Source: Actinocatenispora sp036503555 (GTDB lineage: Bacteria; Actinomycetota; Actinomycetes; Mycobacteriales; Micromonosporaceae). Taken from it: 64,000 nucleotides of DNA. The notes under the pieces were generated by a model. The model made no database searches. It was not told the origin of the DNA and was given only the letters and a program-made list of their open reading frames with translations. Positions within the stretch are counted from its first letter, which is position 1, and each line of letters starts with the position of its first letter. Of the stretch, positions 24,852-33,390 are shown piece by piece. The stretch is taken from contig DASXWQ010000013.1 in NCBI GenBank assembly GCA_036503555.1, forward strand, positions 1 to 64,000, read 5' to 3'. The position numbers and the translations under genes are program-made.

Positions 24852-24867
24852 GACAGGCTCCCTGTCA
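24851..24867 (-). promoter_or_regulatory. Palindrome over the start codon of the secreted-protein gene
   Basis: TGACAGG-CTC-CCTGTCA is a perfect 7-bp inverted repeat with a 3-bp spacer. It begins at the first base of the ATG and covers the Shine-Dalgarno-like GGGAG. As RNA it would hide the ribosome site; as DNA it could be an operator. Confidence 0.45.
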
Positions 24868-24960
24868 CGAGGCGGATGAATGGGGTCACGATACGCCCGC
24901 TCGGAGAAAAAGTGCAGCATTGACTGATATCGCGCACTTTCTTGACACGCAGGGCTCAGG

Positions 24961-25704
24961 TCAGGCCGGGCTGTTGACGTCCTGCACGATCTCGTGCATC
25001 ACCGCCATGTCCACCGTTCCGCGCACCACGTCGATCGCGACGTCGCTGAGCCGTTCCCGGCGGGACCGCGCGAACGTACGCAGCGCGCGGAAGGCCACGT
25101 CCATGTCCAGCCGGAACCGCTCCGCGAGCACACCCTTGGCCTGCTCGATCACGACCCGGGTGTTCAGTGCGCTCTGCAGTTGCTCGGCGAGGACCTGCCG
25201 GCGGCGCAGCGCGCGCTCCTGCAACAGCCCGATCGTCGCGACGTCGGCGAGCGCCTGGCCGATCCGACGGTCCTCCTCGGCCAGCGGACCCGGCCGGGCA
25301 CGGAACAGGTTCGCCACCCCGATGACCTCGTCGCGCAGCCGCATCGGCAGCGCGAACACCGCGTGCAGCCCCAGCTCCGCAGCCAGTGGGCTCATCGCCG
25401 GCCACCGCCGGTCGAGCAGCGCCACGTCCTCGACGGACACCGCCTCACCGTCGCGGTAGCAGAGCACGCACGGGCCGGCGTCGGTCTGCACCTGCAACAG
25501 GTCCATCAGCCGGGCCTGCTCACTGGACGCGGCCAGCACCCGCAACTGCCCGTACTGGTCGGCGAGCATCAGCCCGACCGCGTCCACATCCAACAGCTCG
25601 ACGCACCGGGCAGCAAGCCGGTGCAGGAAATCGATCACGTCGAAGTCGTCGACGAGGGTGTCGGCGAACTCCACGAGCGCCTCCGCGAGACGGTCGTCGC
25701 GCAT
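24961..25704 (-). CDS. GAF-ANTAR domain regulator (copy A)
   Basis: The 247-residue protein has a GAF domain at about residues 20-165 and a C-terminal ANTAR RNA-binding domain (ALNTRVVIEQAKGVLAERF and the following helices to AIDVV). ANTAR proteins bind paired hairpins in transcripts and antiterminate. The GAF part here has Cys residues (GPCVLCYRDGE) that might sense redox or ligand. ATG 25704 was chosen for the GAGGG just before it; GTG 25713 and GTG 25737 are in-frame alternatives. It lies 34 bp downstream of a second GAF-ANTAR gene. Confidence 0.87.
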   Translation of the reverse strand: MRDDRLAEALVEFADTLVDDFDVIDFLHRLAARCVELLDVDAVGLMLADQYGQLRVLAASSEQARLMDLLQVQTDAGPCVLCYRDGEAVSVEDVALLDRRWPAMSPLAAELGLHAVFALPMRLRDEVIGVANLFRARPGPLAEEDRRIGQALADVATIGLLQERALRRRQVLAEQLQSALNTRVVIEQAKGVLAERFRLDMDVAFRALRTFARSRRERLSDVAIDVVRGTVDMAVMHEIVQDVNSPA

Positions 25705-25738
25705 GTCCCTCACTCTTCCGACATCGTTCTCGGACACC

Positions 25739-26422
25739 TCACACCACCGGCTCGTCGTCGAACCGTACCCGTCGGTCGACGACGTCACGCGCGACATCCT
25801 CGACGGTACGGTTGTCCGCGTACGCCCGGGCGCGAAGCCGGACGAACGCCTCCTCGGCGCTCACGTCGAGCTGCGCCACGATCATCCCCGTCGCCTGGTG
25901 CACCTCGGCGCGGTACGGCAGGACCCCGGCGCCCAGCGCGCCGTCCATCTGACCGTCCAGAAGTACCACGATTGCCGCGTGGCAGACCAGCAGGCTGCGG
26001 GCCGTCTCCCGTTCGGACAGCGGCCCCGGCTCCGGCCGGTACGTTTCCAGTACCCCGATCCGGACCGCGCCAACCTGAAGCGGAAACGCGAACACGGCCC
26101 GGGCGCCGATCTCGACCGCCGCGGTGGAGAACACCGGCCACCGCCGCCGGAAGGCGCCGGCCGACAGGTCGCCCGCCAACACCGGGTCGTTCCCGTCGAA
26201 CGCGTCCAGACTGGGCCCCTCACCCACGTCGTACTGGAGGCGTTCGAGCCGTGCGGACACCGGGTCGCTGGCGCAGATCGGTTCGCGCACCGAGGAACCG
26301 GTCATCGCGGTCAGGCCCACCCCGGCCATGCCGGGCAGGTGCTCCAGGCATCCGTCGCAGATCCCGTTCCGCGAGCGGCGGGTCTCCCGCAGGCTCGCGA
26401 GGATCCGGGAAAGATCGCTCAT
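25739..26422 (-). CDS. GAF-ANTAR domain regulator (copy B)
   Basis: The 227-residue protein has the same architecture as its downstream neighbour: GAF core about residues 20-160 and ANTAR domain near the C-terminus (HQATGMIVAQLDVSAEEAF through DVARDVV). Sequence identity between the two is low outside the ANTAR core, so they are not a recent duplication. An early CDGC pair is present. No target hairpins were identified in the window. The 293 bp upstream (26423-26715) hold no convincing gene. Confidence 0.85.
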   Translation of the reverse strand: MSDLSRILASLRETRRSRNGICDGCLEHLPGMAGVGLTAMTGSSVREPICASDPVSARLERLQYDVGEGPSLDAFDGNDPVLAGDLSAGAFRRRWPVFSTAAVEIGARAVFAFPLQVGAVRIGVLETYRPEPGPLSERETARSLLVCHAAIVVLLDGQMDGALGAGVLPYRAEVHQATGMIVAQLDVSAEEAFVRLRARAYADNRTVEDVARDVVDRRVRFDDEPVV

Positions 26423-26715
26423 GCCCTCGCCGGTCCACCGGTCGTCACGCACGCACCGCCACAGCAGTCGGTACGAACGGCGTGTGGCGCGACATCCGGG
26501 CTCCTCCGGTCCTGGGGCGCTCGCACCCAATGCCTGCGGGGTGCGCGACCAGCCGCGCCGATTCTGAACCCTACGAATCGTACGCGGGGCGTCGCCCGGG
26601 CGGACCGTCCATCCGGCCACAACCGGGACCCCTTCGTCTGGTCGTCGGTACGCCGCGGACCCGCCCGCCGGTGGCGAGCCGCCGGGCGGCGCGCCACGGG
26701 ACCCGACGGGCGGAG

Positions 26716-27162
26716 TCAGTGGCGCCGCGGGCGCAGCCGGGCGCCCAGGGCGCGCAGCCGCGCGGGCGGGCTCATACCCGGCGAATCGGCGTCCGCGGCG
26801 TGACGCAGCGCGGTCGACGCCCGCGACTCGGCGATGTCGAACGGCACCACCGTCAGCGTCAGCCGGCGTCCGGTGATGCACCGGACGATCAGCCGGTGTT
26901 CGAAGAGCAGAGTGAACCAGGTCATCGGCACCGCGACCCCGCGCACGGTCACCGCGGTCGGATGGCGCACCCAGTCGTCGACGTTGGCCTGGACGTGCGC
27001 GATGGGACCGTAACCCCGCTCGGCGAGGACCGCCGCCAGCGTGGGCAGTTCCCGGAGCGGATCGGGACATCGCGGCCACCACCCGCCGTCGACGCCAGCC
27101 TCGGACCGGGCGTCCTCCGCCCAGGAAAACCGGTCGGTGCCACCAGACCGAACACGTGCCAT
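26716..27162 (-). CDS. DUF5994-family protein
   Basis: The 148-residue protein carries the DUF5994 pattern: GGWWPRCPDPLRELPTLAAV, followed by VDDWVRHPTAVTVRGVAVPMTWF and a late LTLTVVPFDIA strand. The family is found mainly in actinobacteria and has no assigned function. It often sits near ANTAR regulators, as here. ATG 27162 follows GAGGGGA. A longer in-frame start upstream is possible but lacks a ribosome site. Confidence 0.7.
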   Translation of the reverse strand: MARVRSGGTDRFSWAEDARSEAGVDGGWWPRCPDPLRELPTLAAVLAERGYGPIAHVQANVDDWVRHPTAVTVRGVAVPMTWFTLLFEHRLIVRCITGRRLTLTVVPFDIAESRASTALRHAADADSPGMSPPARLRALGARLRPRRH

Positions 27163-27277
27163 GCCGTCCCCCTCGACATCTGCACGATGGGCCACATGCC
27201 CACCAGCACGCCGAGGTCTAGGGCGCACACCAGGACCCTAGTACACGCGTAGTGGTCGGTGACCCCCGAACGGGTGA

Positions 27278-27302
27278 TCGGCGTTGCCGGATCCGACGCC
27301 GA
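27278..27302 (-). terminator. Hairpin after the amino-acid ABC operon
   Basis: TCGGCGT and ACGCCGA form a 7-bp stem around an 11-nt loop, 11 bp past the stop of the ATPase gene. GTGGTCGG (about 27252) and CCGACCAC (27299-27306) could extend it as an outer stem. Confidence 0.45.
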
Positions 27303-27312
27303 CCACCCGCCC

Positions 27313-28083
27313 TCAGGTCGCGTCCAGCTCCGCGTCGGTGAGCCGGGTCGGCTCCAGGACGCGATGCAGGAACGTACGCGTGCGCTCCTGGCTGGGGTGG
27401 CCGAGCACGTCGGCGGGGGCGCCCTGCTCGACGATGCCGCCGCCGTCCATGAACACCACCCGGTCGGCGACCTCTCGGGCGAAGGCCATCTCGTGCGTGA
27501 CGACCAGCATCGTCATGCCCTCGGTGGCGAGGTCGCGCATGACGGTGAGGACGTCGCCGACCAACTCCGGGTCCAGCGCGCTGGTCGGCTCGTCGAACAG
27601 CATCAGCTCTGGCCCCATGGACAGCGACCGCGCGATCGCGACCCGCTGCTGCTGCCCACCGGACAGGTGCGCCGGGTACGCCCCGGCCTTGTCGGCGAGG
27701 CCGACCCGGTCCAGGTTCTCCCGGGCGACCCGTTCGGCCTCGCCGCGGGGCCGGCGCAGCACGCGGCGCTGCGCGATCGTCAGGTTGTCCAGCACGGTCA
27801 GGTGCCCGAAAAGGTTGAACTGCTGGAACACCATGCCGATCCGGCGGCGCAGCGGGTCCAGCTCACAGTCCGGGTCGGTGATCTCGACGCCGAGCGTGTG
27901 GATCCGGCCGCGGGTCGGCGTCTCCAGCAGGTTGACGCAGCGCAGCAGCGTCGACTTGCCGGAGCCGGACGGCCCGATCACGCACACCACCTCGCCGGCC
28001 TCGACCGTCAGGTCGATGCCGGTCAGCACGTCCAGCGGACCGAAGGACTTGTGCAGGTCGGAGATGACCACCGCGTCACTCAT
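27313..28083 (-). CDS. Polar amino-acid ABC transporter ATP-binding protein (GlnQ-like)
   Basis: The 256-residue ATPase has Walker A GPSGSGKST, signature LSGGQQQRVAIARSL, Walker B LMLFDEPTSALD and the His switch VVTHEM, all as in the PAAT family. It energises the permease encoded upstream. Its ATG lies at the 3' end of a 33-nt hairpin inside the preceding mini-ORF, and its first base overlaps that mini-ORF's stop (ATGA). Substrate is likely glutamate, glutamine or a related acid, judging from the family and the adjacent GABA-type catabolic genes. Confidence 0.93.
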   Translation of the reverse strand: MSDAVVISDLHKSFGPLDVLTGIDLTVEAGEVVCVIGPSGSGKSTLLRCVNLLETPTRGRIHTLGVEITDPDCELDPLRRRIGMVFQQFNLFGHLTVLDNLTIAQRRVLRRPRGEAERVARENLDRVGLADKAGAYPAHLSGGQQQRVAIARSLSMGPELMLFDEPTSALDPELVGDVLTVMRDLATEGMTMLVVTHEMAFAREVADRVVFMDGGGIVEQGAPADVLGHPSQERTRTFLHRVLEPTRLTDAELDAT

Positions 28084-28133
28084 CGGTGTTCCTCCTTCGT
28101 CGGAACACCGATGAGGAGCCGACGCCCGCTCAT
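28080..28133 (-). CDS. 17-codon intercistronic cassette with start-codon hairpin, type B
   Basis: Encodes MSGRRLLIGVPTKEEHR. Its ATG overlaps the permease stop and its TGA overlaps the ATPase start. The segment 28081-28113 is a perfect 12-bp inverted repeat (CATCGGTGTTCC and its complement) around a 9-nt loop. On the mRNA the loop (GACGAAGGA) and first bases of the 3' arm display the Shine-Dalgarno sequence, while the last three bases of the 3' arm are the AUG of the ATPase gene. The LIGVPTKEEHR tail recurs at 55289-55369. Confidence 0.7.
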   Translation of the reverse strand: MSGRRLLIGVPTKEEHR

Positions 28134-28957
28134 CGCGCCCTCGCCGCCCGCAGCTCCATCCGCCGTACGACCTGCGACAGCGGCAACGTGATCACCAGGT
28201 ACACCAGGGCCGCGACGATCAGCGGGGTGGCGTTGACGCGGGCGTTGAGCACGTCCGAGGAGAACTTCGTGATCTCCACGTTGGACGCGGTCACCCCCAG
28301 CACGTACGCCAGGGAGGTGTCCTTGGTGAGGGTGATGATCTGGTTGGTCATCGGCGGGATGACGATCCGGAACGCCTGCGGGATCACGATCGAGACCATC
28401 GCCCGCCCGTACGGCATGCCCAGCGTCCGCGCCGCCTCCAGCTGACCCTTGGGTACGGCGAGGATGCCGGCGCGGATCGTCTCCGCCATGTACGCCGCGG
28501 CGGTCATCCCCAGCCCCAGCGCCATCTGGCCGTACACGCCGCCGGGGATCTCGCGGTCCGGGAACGCGTTGGGGATGCCGTACCCCACGAGGAACAGCAC
28601 CACCAGCACCGGCAGCCCGCGGAACAGCTCGATGTAGGCGGTGGCCACCCAGCGGTACACGCGGACCTCGGACAGCCGCATCAGCGCCAGCACCGTACCG
28701 AGCACCAGGCCGAAGCAGAAGGCGCCGAGCGTGAACGCCAGCGTGTTGAGCAGCGCCGGCACGATCACGCCCGGGAACATCGACCTGGCCACGTCGGGCC
28801 GGAAGAAGCCCTGCTGCACGGTGTGCCAGTCCGCCGTGAACGCGATGAGCAGCACCACCGCCACGAACACGGTGTACTGCACGACGCGGATCAGGCGCTG
28901 GCGCTGCCGCCGGGTCAGCCGGCGCGTCCGGCCGGTGGCCTCGTCGACCGTCGTCAC
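28130..28957 (-). CDS. Polar amino-acid ABC transporter permease (GlnP/HisM-like)
   Basis: The 275-residue permease has a basic N-terminal tail, one early membrane span, then the five-helix PAAT core with TAYIELFRGLPVLVVLFLV and the EAA loop (GQLEAARTLGMPYGRAMVSIVIPQA). GTG 28957 overlaps the stop of the binding-protein gene (GTGA). A single permease suggests a homodimeric channel. The mini-ORF cassette separates it from the ATPase gene. Confidence 0.92.
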   Translation of the reverse strand: MTTVDEATGRTRRLTRRQRQRLIRVVQYTVFVAVVLLIAFTADWHTVQQGFFRPDVARSMFPGVIVPALLNTLAFTLGAFCFGLVLGTVLALMRLSEVRVYRWVATAYIELFRGLPVLVVLFLVGYGIPNAFPDREIPGGVYGQMALGLGMTAAAYMAETIRAGILAVPKGQLEAARTLGMPYGRAMVSIVIPQAFRIVIPPMTNQIITLTKDTSLAYVLGVTASNVEITKFSSDVLNARVNATPLIVAALVYLVITLPLSQVVRRMELRAARAR

Positions 28958-29781
28958 GAGGTGGCGCCCGGCTTGCCGCCGATCCACTTCGCGTAGATCT
29001 TGTCGTACGTGCCGTCCTTGCGGGCCTGCGCGATCACGTCGTTGATCGTCTTCAGCAGCTTCGGGTTGGCGCCCTTCTTCACCGAGTAGCCGTACTGCTC
29101 ACCGGTGGAGAACTGGGTCGACACCTCGAACTTGCCGGGATTGTGCTTGACGTACGTCGCCATGACCGGCAGGTCGTCGATCGCGGCGTCCACCTGCTTG
29201 GTGGCGAGCGCCTGCTGCAACGCGGCGAGGTCCTTGAACGAGACGGTGGTGTAACCGTTCGCCTTGGCGTGCTTGTTCGCGTACTCCTCGCCGGTCGTGG
29301 ACGCCTGGGTGCCGAGCTTCTTGCCCTTCAGGGCCGCCAGCGAGTCGTACTTCTGGCCGGCGCGGACCAGCAGCGCCTGGTCGGCGTCGAAGTACGGCGC
29401 GGAGAAGTCCATCACCGCCTGGCGCTCCGGGTTGATCGTCATGCCGGCCGCGGCCACGTCGCACTTGCCGGCGTTCAGGTCCTGGCCGGACTTGATGCCC
29501 TCGAACGGCGTGTCCACGACGGACTGCTTGACGCCGAGCTTCTTCGCCACGAGGTCCATCAGGTCGATATCGAACCCGACGATCTTGCCGGAGTCGTCCT
29601 TGTACTGGAACGGCTCGTACGGCAGGTGTGTGCAGACAGTGAGCTTGCCGGCCGCGACGAGCTTCGCCCCGGACGCGGTCGACCCACCCTTGTCCGACTT
29701 GGCGCATCCGGCGCCCGCCACCGTCAACCCGGCCGCGACCAGTACGGCCAGCACCGTACGACGCACGCTGTGTCGCATCAT
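28954..29781 (-). CDS. Polar amino-acid ABC transporter substrate-binding lipoprotein
   Basis: The 275-residue family 3 binding protein has a signal peptide with a basic start (MMRHSVRR) and lipobox GAGC around residue 25. The core shows LPYEPFQYKDDSGKIVGFDIDLMD and AAAGMTINPERQAVMDFSAPYF, typical of glutamate/glutamine/polar amino-acid receptors. ATG 29781 follows GGGAGA; ATG 29778 is adjacent. It is the first gene of the three-gene importer. The next operon upstream (gabD) ends 206 bp away. Confidence 0.92.
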   Translation of the reverse strand: MMRHSVRRTVLAVLVAAGLTVAGAGCAKSDKGGSTASGAKLVAAGKLTVCTHLPYEPFQYKDDSGKIVGFDIDLMDLVAKKLGVKQSVVDTPFEGIKSGQDLNAGKCDVAAAGMTINPERQAVMDFSAPYFDADQALLVRAGQKYDSLAALKGKKLGTQASTTGEEYANKHAKANGYTTVSFKDLAALQQALATKQVDAAIDDLPVMATYVKHNPGKFEVSTQFSTGEQYGYSVKKGANPKLLKTINDVIAQARKDGTYDKIYAKWIGGKPGATS

Positions 29782-29917
29782 GTCTCCCGTTCCCCGAACC
29801 CTCCGCTGAGGTTCACGTCGAGTGATCCTGCACGGTGAGTGGCCGGCGGCGCAATACGCGCAGACGCGTTCCAACCGATGGGAAAAGCGCTGACCAGCGC
29901 CCGGCGGACCGTTCGTC

Positions 29918-29950
29918 ACGGGCGGGTCACGGCTGTCGCGACCCGCCCGT
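29918..29950 (-). terminator. Hairpin terminator after gabD
   Basis: A perfect 11-bp inverted repeat (ACGGGCGGGTC and complement) with an 11-nt loop lies 37 bp past the gabD stop on the minus strand. Confidence 0.65.
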
Positions 29951-29986
29951 ACCTCGGCCTATCAGCGTCGGGAAACCGACCGCGCG

Positions 29987-31447
29987 TCAGGGCGCGGGCA
30001 GTGCGACGTACCGGGTTTCGAGGAACTCGTCGATGCCGACGCGTCCGCCCTCCCGGCCCAGCCCGGACTGCTTGACCCCGCCGAACGGGGCCGCCGGGTT
30101 CGACACGAGGCCCTGGTTGAGGCCGATCATGCCGGTGTCGAGCCGTTCGGTGAGCCGGATCGCCCGGCCGAGATCGCTGGTGTACACGTAGGACACGAGG
30201 CCGTGCTCGGTGTCGTTGGCGTGGCGTACCGCGTCGTCCTCGGTGTCGAAGGCGATGATCGGCGCGACCGGCCCGAAGATCTCGGTACCGAGGATCTCGG
30301 CGTCGGCCGGCACGTCGGCCAGCACGGTCGGCGGGTAGAAGTGGCCGGGCCCGTCGACCGGGGTGCCGCCGGTGAGCAGGCGCGCGCCGCGGCGTACGGC
30401 GTCGTCGACCAGGCGGGTCACCTTCGCGACCGCGTCGGCGTCGATCAGCGGGCCGAGCGTGACGCCCTGCTCGGTACCGCGGCCGGCGACCAGCTCGGCC
30501 ATCCGGGCGGTGAACCGTTCGGTGAAGGCGGGCAGGATGCCGCGCTGGACGTACAGCCGGTTGGCGGCGGTGCACGCCTCGCCACCGTTGCGGACCTTGG
30601 CGAGCATCGCGCCGTCCACGGCCGCGTCCAGGTCCGCGTCGTCGAACACCAGGAACGGTGCGTTGCCGCCCAGCTCCAGCGAGGTACGCACGACGTGGCG
30701 GGCGCCCTGCTCCAGCAGGATCCGGCCGACCTCGGTGGAACCGGTGAACGACAGCTTCCGCGCCCGGCCGTCGGCCAGTATCGGCGCGACGACCTCGCCG
30801 GGCCGGCTCGTGGTCACCACGTTGAGCACGCCGTCCGGCAGGCCGGCCTCGGCCAGGATCTCCGCCAGCGCCAGTGAACACAGCGGCGTCTGCTCGGCCG
30901 GCTTGAGCACCATCGTGCAGCCGGCCGCGACCGCCGGGCCGATCTTGCGGGTACCCATCGCCATCGGGAAGTTCCACGGCGTGACCAGCACGGTCGGTCC
31001 GACCGGGACCTTGAGCACCAGCATCCGGGCGGCCCCGTTGGGCGACGTGGCATACCCACCGTCGATCCGCACGGCCTCCTCGGCGAACCAGCGGAAGAAC
31101 TCCGCCGCGTACGCGATCTCGCCGGCCGCCTCCGCCAGCGGCTTGCCCATTTCGAGCGTCATCAGCAGCGCCAGCTCGTCGGTCCGGTCCACGAGCCCCT
31201 GGTACGCCCGGCGCAGGATCTCGCCGCGTTCCCGGGGTGCGGTGCGGGCCCAGTCGGGCTGGGCGGCGGCGGCCGCGTCGAGGGCGGCGAGCCCGTCGTC
31301 GGCGGACGCGTCGGCGACCGCGCACAACTCGGCGCCGGTGGCCGGATCGGTCACCGGGAACGTCGCGCCGCCCGCCGCGTCGCGCCACCGCCCACCGACG
31401 AACAGCTGCTTGGGTACCGCGGCGACGACCTTCTCCTCGTCCGGCAT
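29987..31447 (-). CDS. gabD: NAD(P)-dependent succinate-semialdehyde dehydrogenase (aldehyde dehydrogenase family)
   Basis: The 486-residue ALDH has an intact active site: Glu258 in LELGGNAP and Cys292 in NGGEACTAANR. The cofactor region has TPWNFP (156-161), KPAEQTP and FTGSTEVG. The overall pattern (ELALLMTLEMGKPLAEA, GVTLGPLI) is that of the GabD subfamily. ATG 31447 follows GGGAG. It is divergent from gabT with a shared operator (31509-31522) between them, so both should be induced together to convert GABA, or another omega-amino acid, to a dicarboxylate. Confidence 0.9.
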   Translation of the reverse strand: MPDEEKVVAAVPKQLFVGGRWRDAAGGATFPVTDPATGAELCAVADASADDGLAALDAAAAAQPDWARTAPRERGEILRRAYQGLVDRTDELALLMTLEMGKPLAEAAGEIAYAAEFFRWFAEEAVRIDGGYATSPNGAARMLVLKVPVGPTVLVTPWNFPMAMGTRKIGPAVAAGCTMVLKPAEQTPLCSLALAEILAEAGLPDGVLNVVTTSRPGEVVAPILADGRARKLSFTGSTEVGRILLEQGARHVVRTSLELGGNAPFLVFDDADLDAAVDGAMLAKVRNGGEACTAANRLYVQRGILPAFTERFTARMAELVAGRGTEQGVTLGPLIDADAVAKVTRLVDDAVRRGARLLTGGTPVDGPGHFYPPTVLADVPADAEILGTEIFGPVAPIIAFDTEDDAVRHANDTEHGLVSYVYTSDLGRAIRLTERLDTGMIGLNQGLVSNPAAPFGGVKQSGLGREGGRVGIDEFLETRYVALPAP

Positions 31448-31508
31448 CTGCCACTCCCGTCTGCGAACCGGTTGCCTAAACGGATGTCTCTCCACCATGC
31501 TAGGGGCA

Positions 31509-31522
31509 GATTGTCGACAATC
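31509..31522. promoter_or_regulatory. GntR-type operator between gabD and gabT
   Basis: GATTGTCGACAATC is a perfect 14-bp palindrome, 24 bp before gabT. It recurs exactly at 36673-36686 and with one change at 35844-35857. FCD-type GntR regulators favour TTGT-ACAA style palindromes, and such a regulator is encoded at 37421. Confidence 0.75.
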
Positions 31523-31545
31523 CAACAATCGGGAGCGAGGTTGCC

Positions 31546-32781
31546 ATGGCCGCACTGTCACCGCTGCTCGCCCAGGCCACCGGGGTACTCGTCGACCACG
31601 GCGCCGGGACGACGCTGTACGCCGAGGACGGCCGGCGGTACCTGGACTTCACCGCCGGCATCGGGGTGACCAGCACCGGGCACTGCCATCCCCGCGTCGT
31701 CGAGGCGGCGCGGGAACAGGTCGGAAAGCTCATCCACGGCCAGTACACGACCGTGATGCACCGGCCGCTGCTGACCCTGACCGAGCGGCTGGGGGAGGTG
31801 CTGCCCGACGACATCGACTCGCTGTTCTACGTCAACTCCGGTTCGGAGGCGATCGAGGCGGCGCTCCGGCTGACCCGGCAGGCCACCGGCCGGCCCAACG
31901 TGGTCGTCTTCCACGGCGGCTTCCACGGCCGTACCGTCGCCGCCGCGTCCATGACCACCTCCGGGACGCGCTTCTCGGCCGGGTTCTCGCCGCTGATGGG
32001 CGGCGTACACGTCGCGCCCTTCCCGTACGCGTACCGGTACGGCTGGGACGAGGAGGCCGCGACCGAGTTCTGCCTGCGCGAGCTGGACTACCTGCTCGCC
32101 ACGCTCAGCGCGCCGAACGACACCGCCGCGTTCTTCGTCGAGCCGGTCCTCGGTGAGGGCGGGTACGTGCCGGCCAACGCGGCGTTCCTCGCCGGGCTGC
32201 GCGAACGCGCCGACGCGCACGGGATCCTGCTCGTCGTCGACGAGGTACAGACCGGGTTCGGCCGTACCGGGCGGTTCTGGGGGCACGACCACTTCGGCGT
32301 CACGCCGGACGTGCTGGTGACCGCGAAGGGCCTGGCGTCCGGGTTCCCGCTGTCCGCGATGGCCGCGTCGGCCGAGCTGATGGCCCGCGCCTGGCCGGGC
32401 TCGCAGGGCGGCACGTACGGCGGGAACGCGGTGGCCTGCGCCGCCGCTCTCGCCACCCTCGACGTGATCGCCGAGGAGGGACTCGTCGACAACTCCGCGG
32501 TGCTGGGGGAGCGGCTGCTCGACGGCTGCCGCGCGGTCGCCAAGCAGTACGAGCAGATCGGCGACGTGCGTGGGCTCGGGCTGATGGTCGGCACCGAGTT
32601 CACCGACGCGGACACCGCGCGCCGGGCCCAGCAGGCCGCGATCGAGCGCGGGATGCTGCTGCTCACCTGCGGCGCGCACGGCCAGGTCGTACGGATGATC
32701 CCGCCGCTGGTCGTCACCGCCGCCGAGGTCGACGAGGCGCTGGAGATCTGGTCCCAGGCGGTCGCCGCCGCGACGGCCTGA
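31546..32781 (+). CDS. gabT: Class III aminotransferase, 4-aminobutyrate transaminase-like
   Basis: The 411-residue PLP enzyme has Lys261 (TAKGLASGFP) as the Schiff-base residue, Asp232 (VVDEVQTGFGR) against the pyridine nitrogen, and the NSGSEAIEAALRL phosphate-binding stretch. Class III aminotransferases move the amino group of GABA or other omega-amino acids to a 2-oxoacid. GabD next door would oxidise the semialdehyde product. A perfect operator palindrome precedes the gene. The exact substrate might be a beta- or gamma-amino acid other than GABA. Confidence 0.9.
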   Translation: MAALSPLLAQATGVLVDHGAGTTLYAEDGRRYLDFTAGIGVTSTGHCHPRVVEAAREQVGKLIHGQYTTVMHRPLLTLTERLGEVLPDDIDSLFYVNSGSEAIEAALRLTRQATGRPNVVVFHGGFHGRTVAAASMTTSGTRFSAGFSPLMGGVHVAPFPYAYRYGWDEEAATEFCLRELDYLLATLSAPNDTAAFFVEPVLGEGGYVPANAAFLAGLRERADAHGILLVVDEVQTGFGRTGRFWGHDHFGVTPDVLVTAKGLASGFPLSAMAASAELMARAWPGSQGGTYGGNAVACAAALATLDVIAEEGLVDNSAVLGERLLDGCRAVAKQYEQIGDVRGLGLMVGTEFTDADTARRAQQAAIERGMLLLTCGAHGQVVRMIPPLVVTAAEVDEALEIWSQAVAAATA

Positions 32782-32784
32782 CAC

Positions 32785-32817
32785 CGTTGCCCCGCCGCTG
32801 GCTGCGGCGGGGCAACG
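32785..32817 (+). terminator. Hairpin terminator after gabT
   Basis: A perfect 14-bp stem (CGTTGCCCCGCCGC and complement) with a 5-nt loop starts 4 bp after the gabT stop. Confidence 0.75.
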
Positions 32818-32848
32818 CGCTGATTCCCGTGCGGTCCCACGTGGGCGC

Positions 32849-32887
32849 GCGTCAGCCGGTCGGCCGTGGTGGCCGACCGGCTGACGC
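32849..32887 (-). terminator. Hairpin terminator after the DUF3830 gene
   Basis: A perfect 17-bp stem (GCGTCAGCCGGTCGGCC and complement) with a 5-nt loop starts 9 bp beyond the DUF3830 stop. It ends the minus-strand operon that converges on gabT. Confidence 0.75.
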
Positions 32888-32895
32888 GTACCGGA

Positions 32896-33390
32896 TCAGA
32901 GCCGGCGGAACGTGAGGCTCTCGCCCTCCACCCCGCGCAGCCACATGTCCTGCGCGGCCTCGGCCATCGCCGGCAGACCCTCCTCGATCGTCGCGAACAC
33001 GTTGCCCGGCACGTACCCGCGGTCGCCGTTGATGAGCAGGTTGTTGCGGCCGTAGAACAGCGCCAGGTCGACGACCTGCTCGCCGCTGTGCGCCTCGCTG
33101 CCCTCGTCGTACCCGTAGGCCACGGAGCCGATCTCCCACGGCTCGAACGCGAAGAAGCACACGTCGCCCGGGATCGGCGTGATGGTGGGGTTCTCGGTGC
33201 CCGGCTCGCTGCCGAGCGCCGGCATCAGCGCGTAGATCTCGTTGCGCGCGTACTTCGCGTGGTAGGCGTCCCCGCTGCGCGGCAACGCGTCCCACACCGC
33301 GGCGCAGGTACGCGGCGCGAGGTCGTCCAGCAGGCGGGCGCGGCAGGTGACGCCACGCTTGTCCAGGGCGATCTCGACGTACCGGGTCAT
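32896..33390 (-). CDS. DUF3830-family protein (cyclophilin-like fold)
   Basis: The 164-residue protein matches DUF3830: RYVEIALDKRGVTCRARLL, CAAVWDALP, a middle HAKYARNEIYALMPAL, then ENPTITPIPGDVCFFAF and LFYGRNNLLINGDRGYVPGNVFATI. The family adopts a cyclophilin-like barrel and often sits beside amidases and maleate-isomerase-like genes, but has no proven reaction. ATG 33390 overlaps the amidase stop (ATGA). A role in ring or amide breakdown together with the amidase is inferred from position only. Confidence 0.8.
   Translation of the reverse strand: MTRYVEIALDKRGVTCRARLLDDLAPRTCAAVWDALPRSGDAYHAKYARNEIYALMPALGSEPGTENPTITPIPGDVCFFAFEPWEIGSVAYGYDEGSEAHSGEQVVDLALFYGRNNLLINGDRGYVPGNVFATIEEGLPAMAEAAQDMWLRGVEGESLTFRRL

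Noticed and set aside
26572..26582. Palindrome TACGAATCGTA, nearly repeated around 35832-35842
   Set aside because: Only two short copies, one imperfect, in unrelated settings; could be chance.
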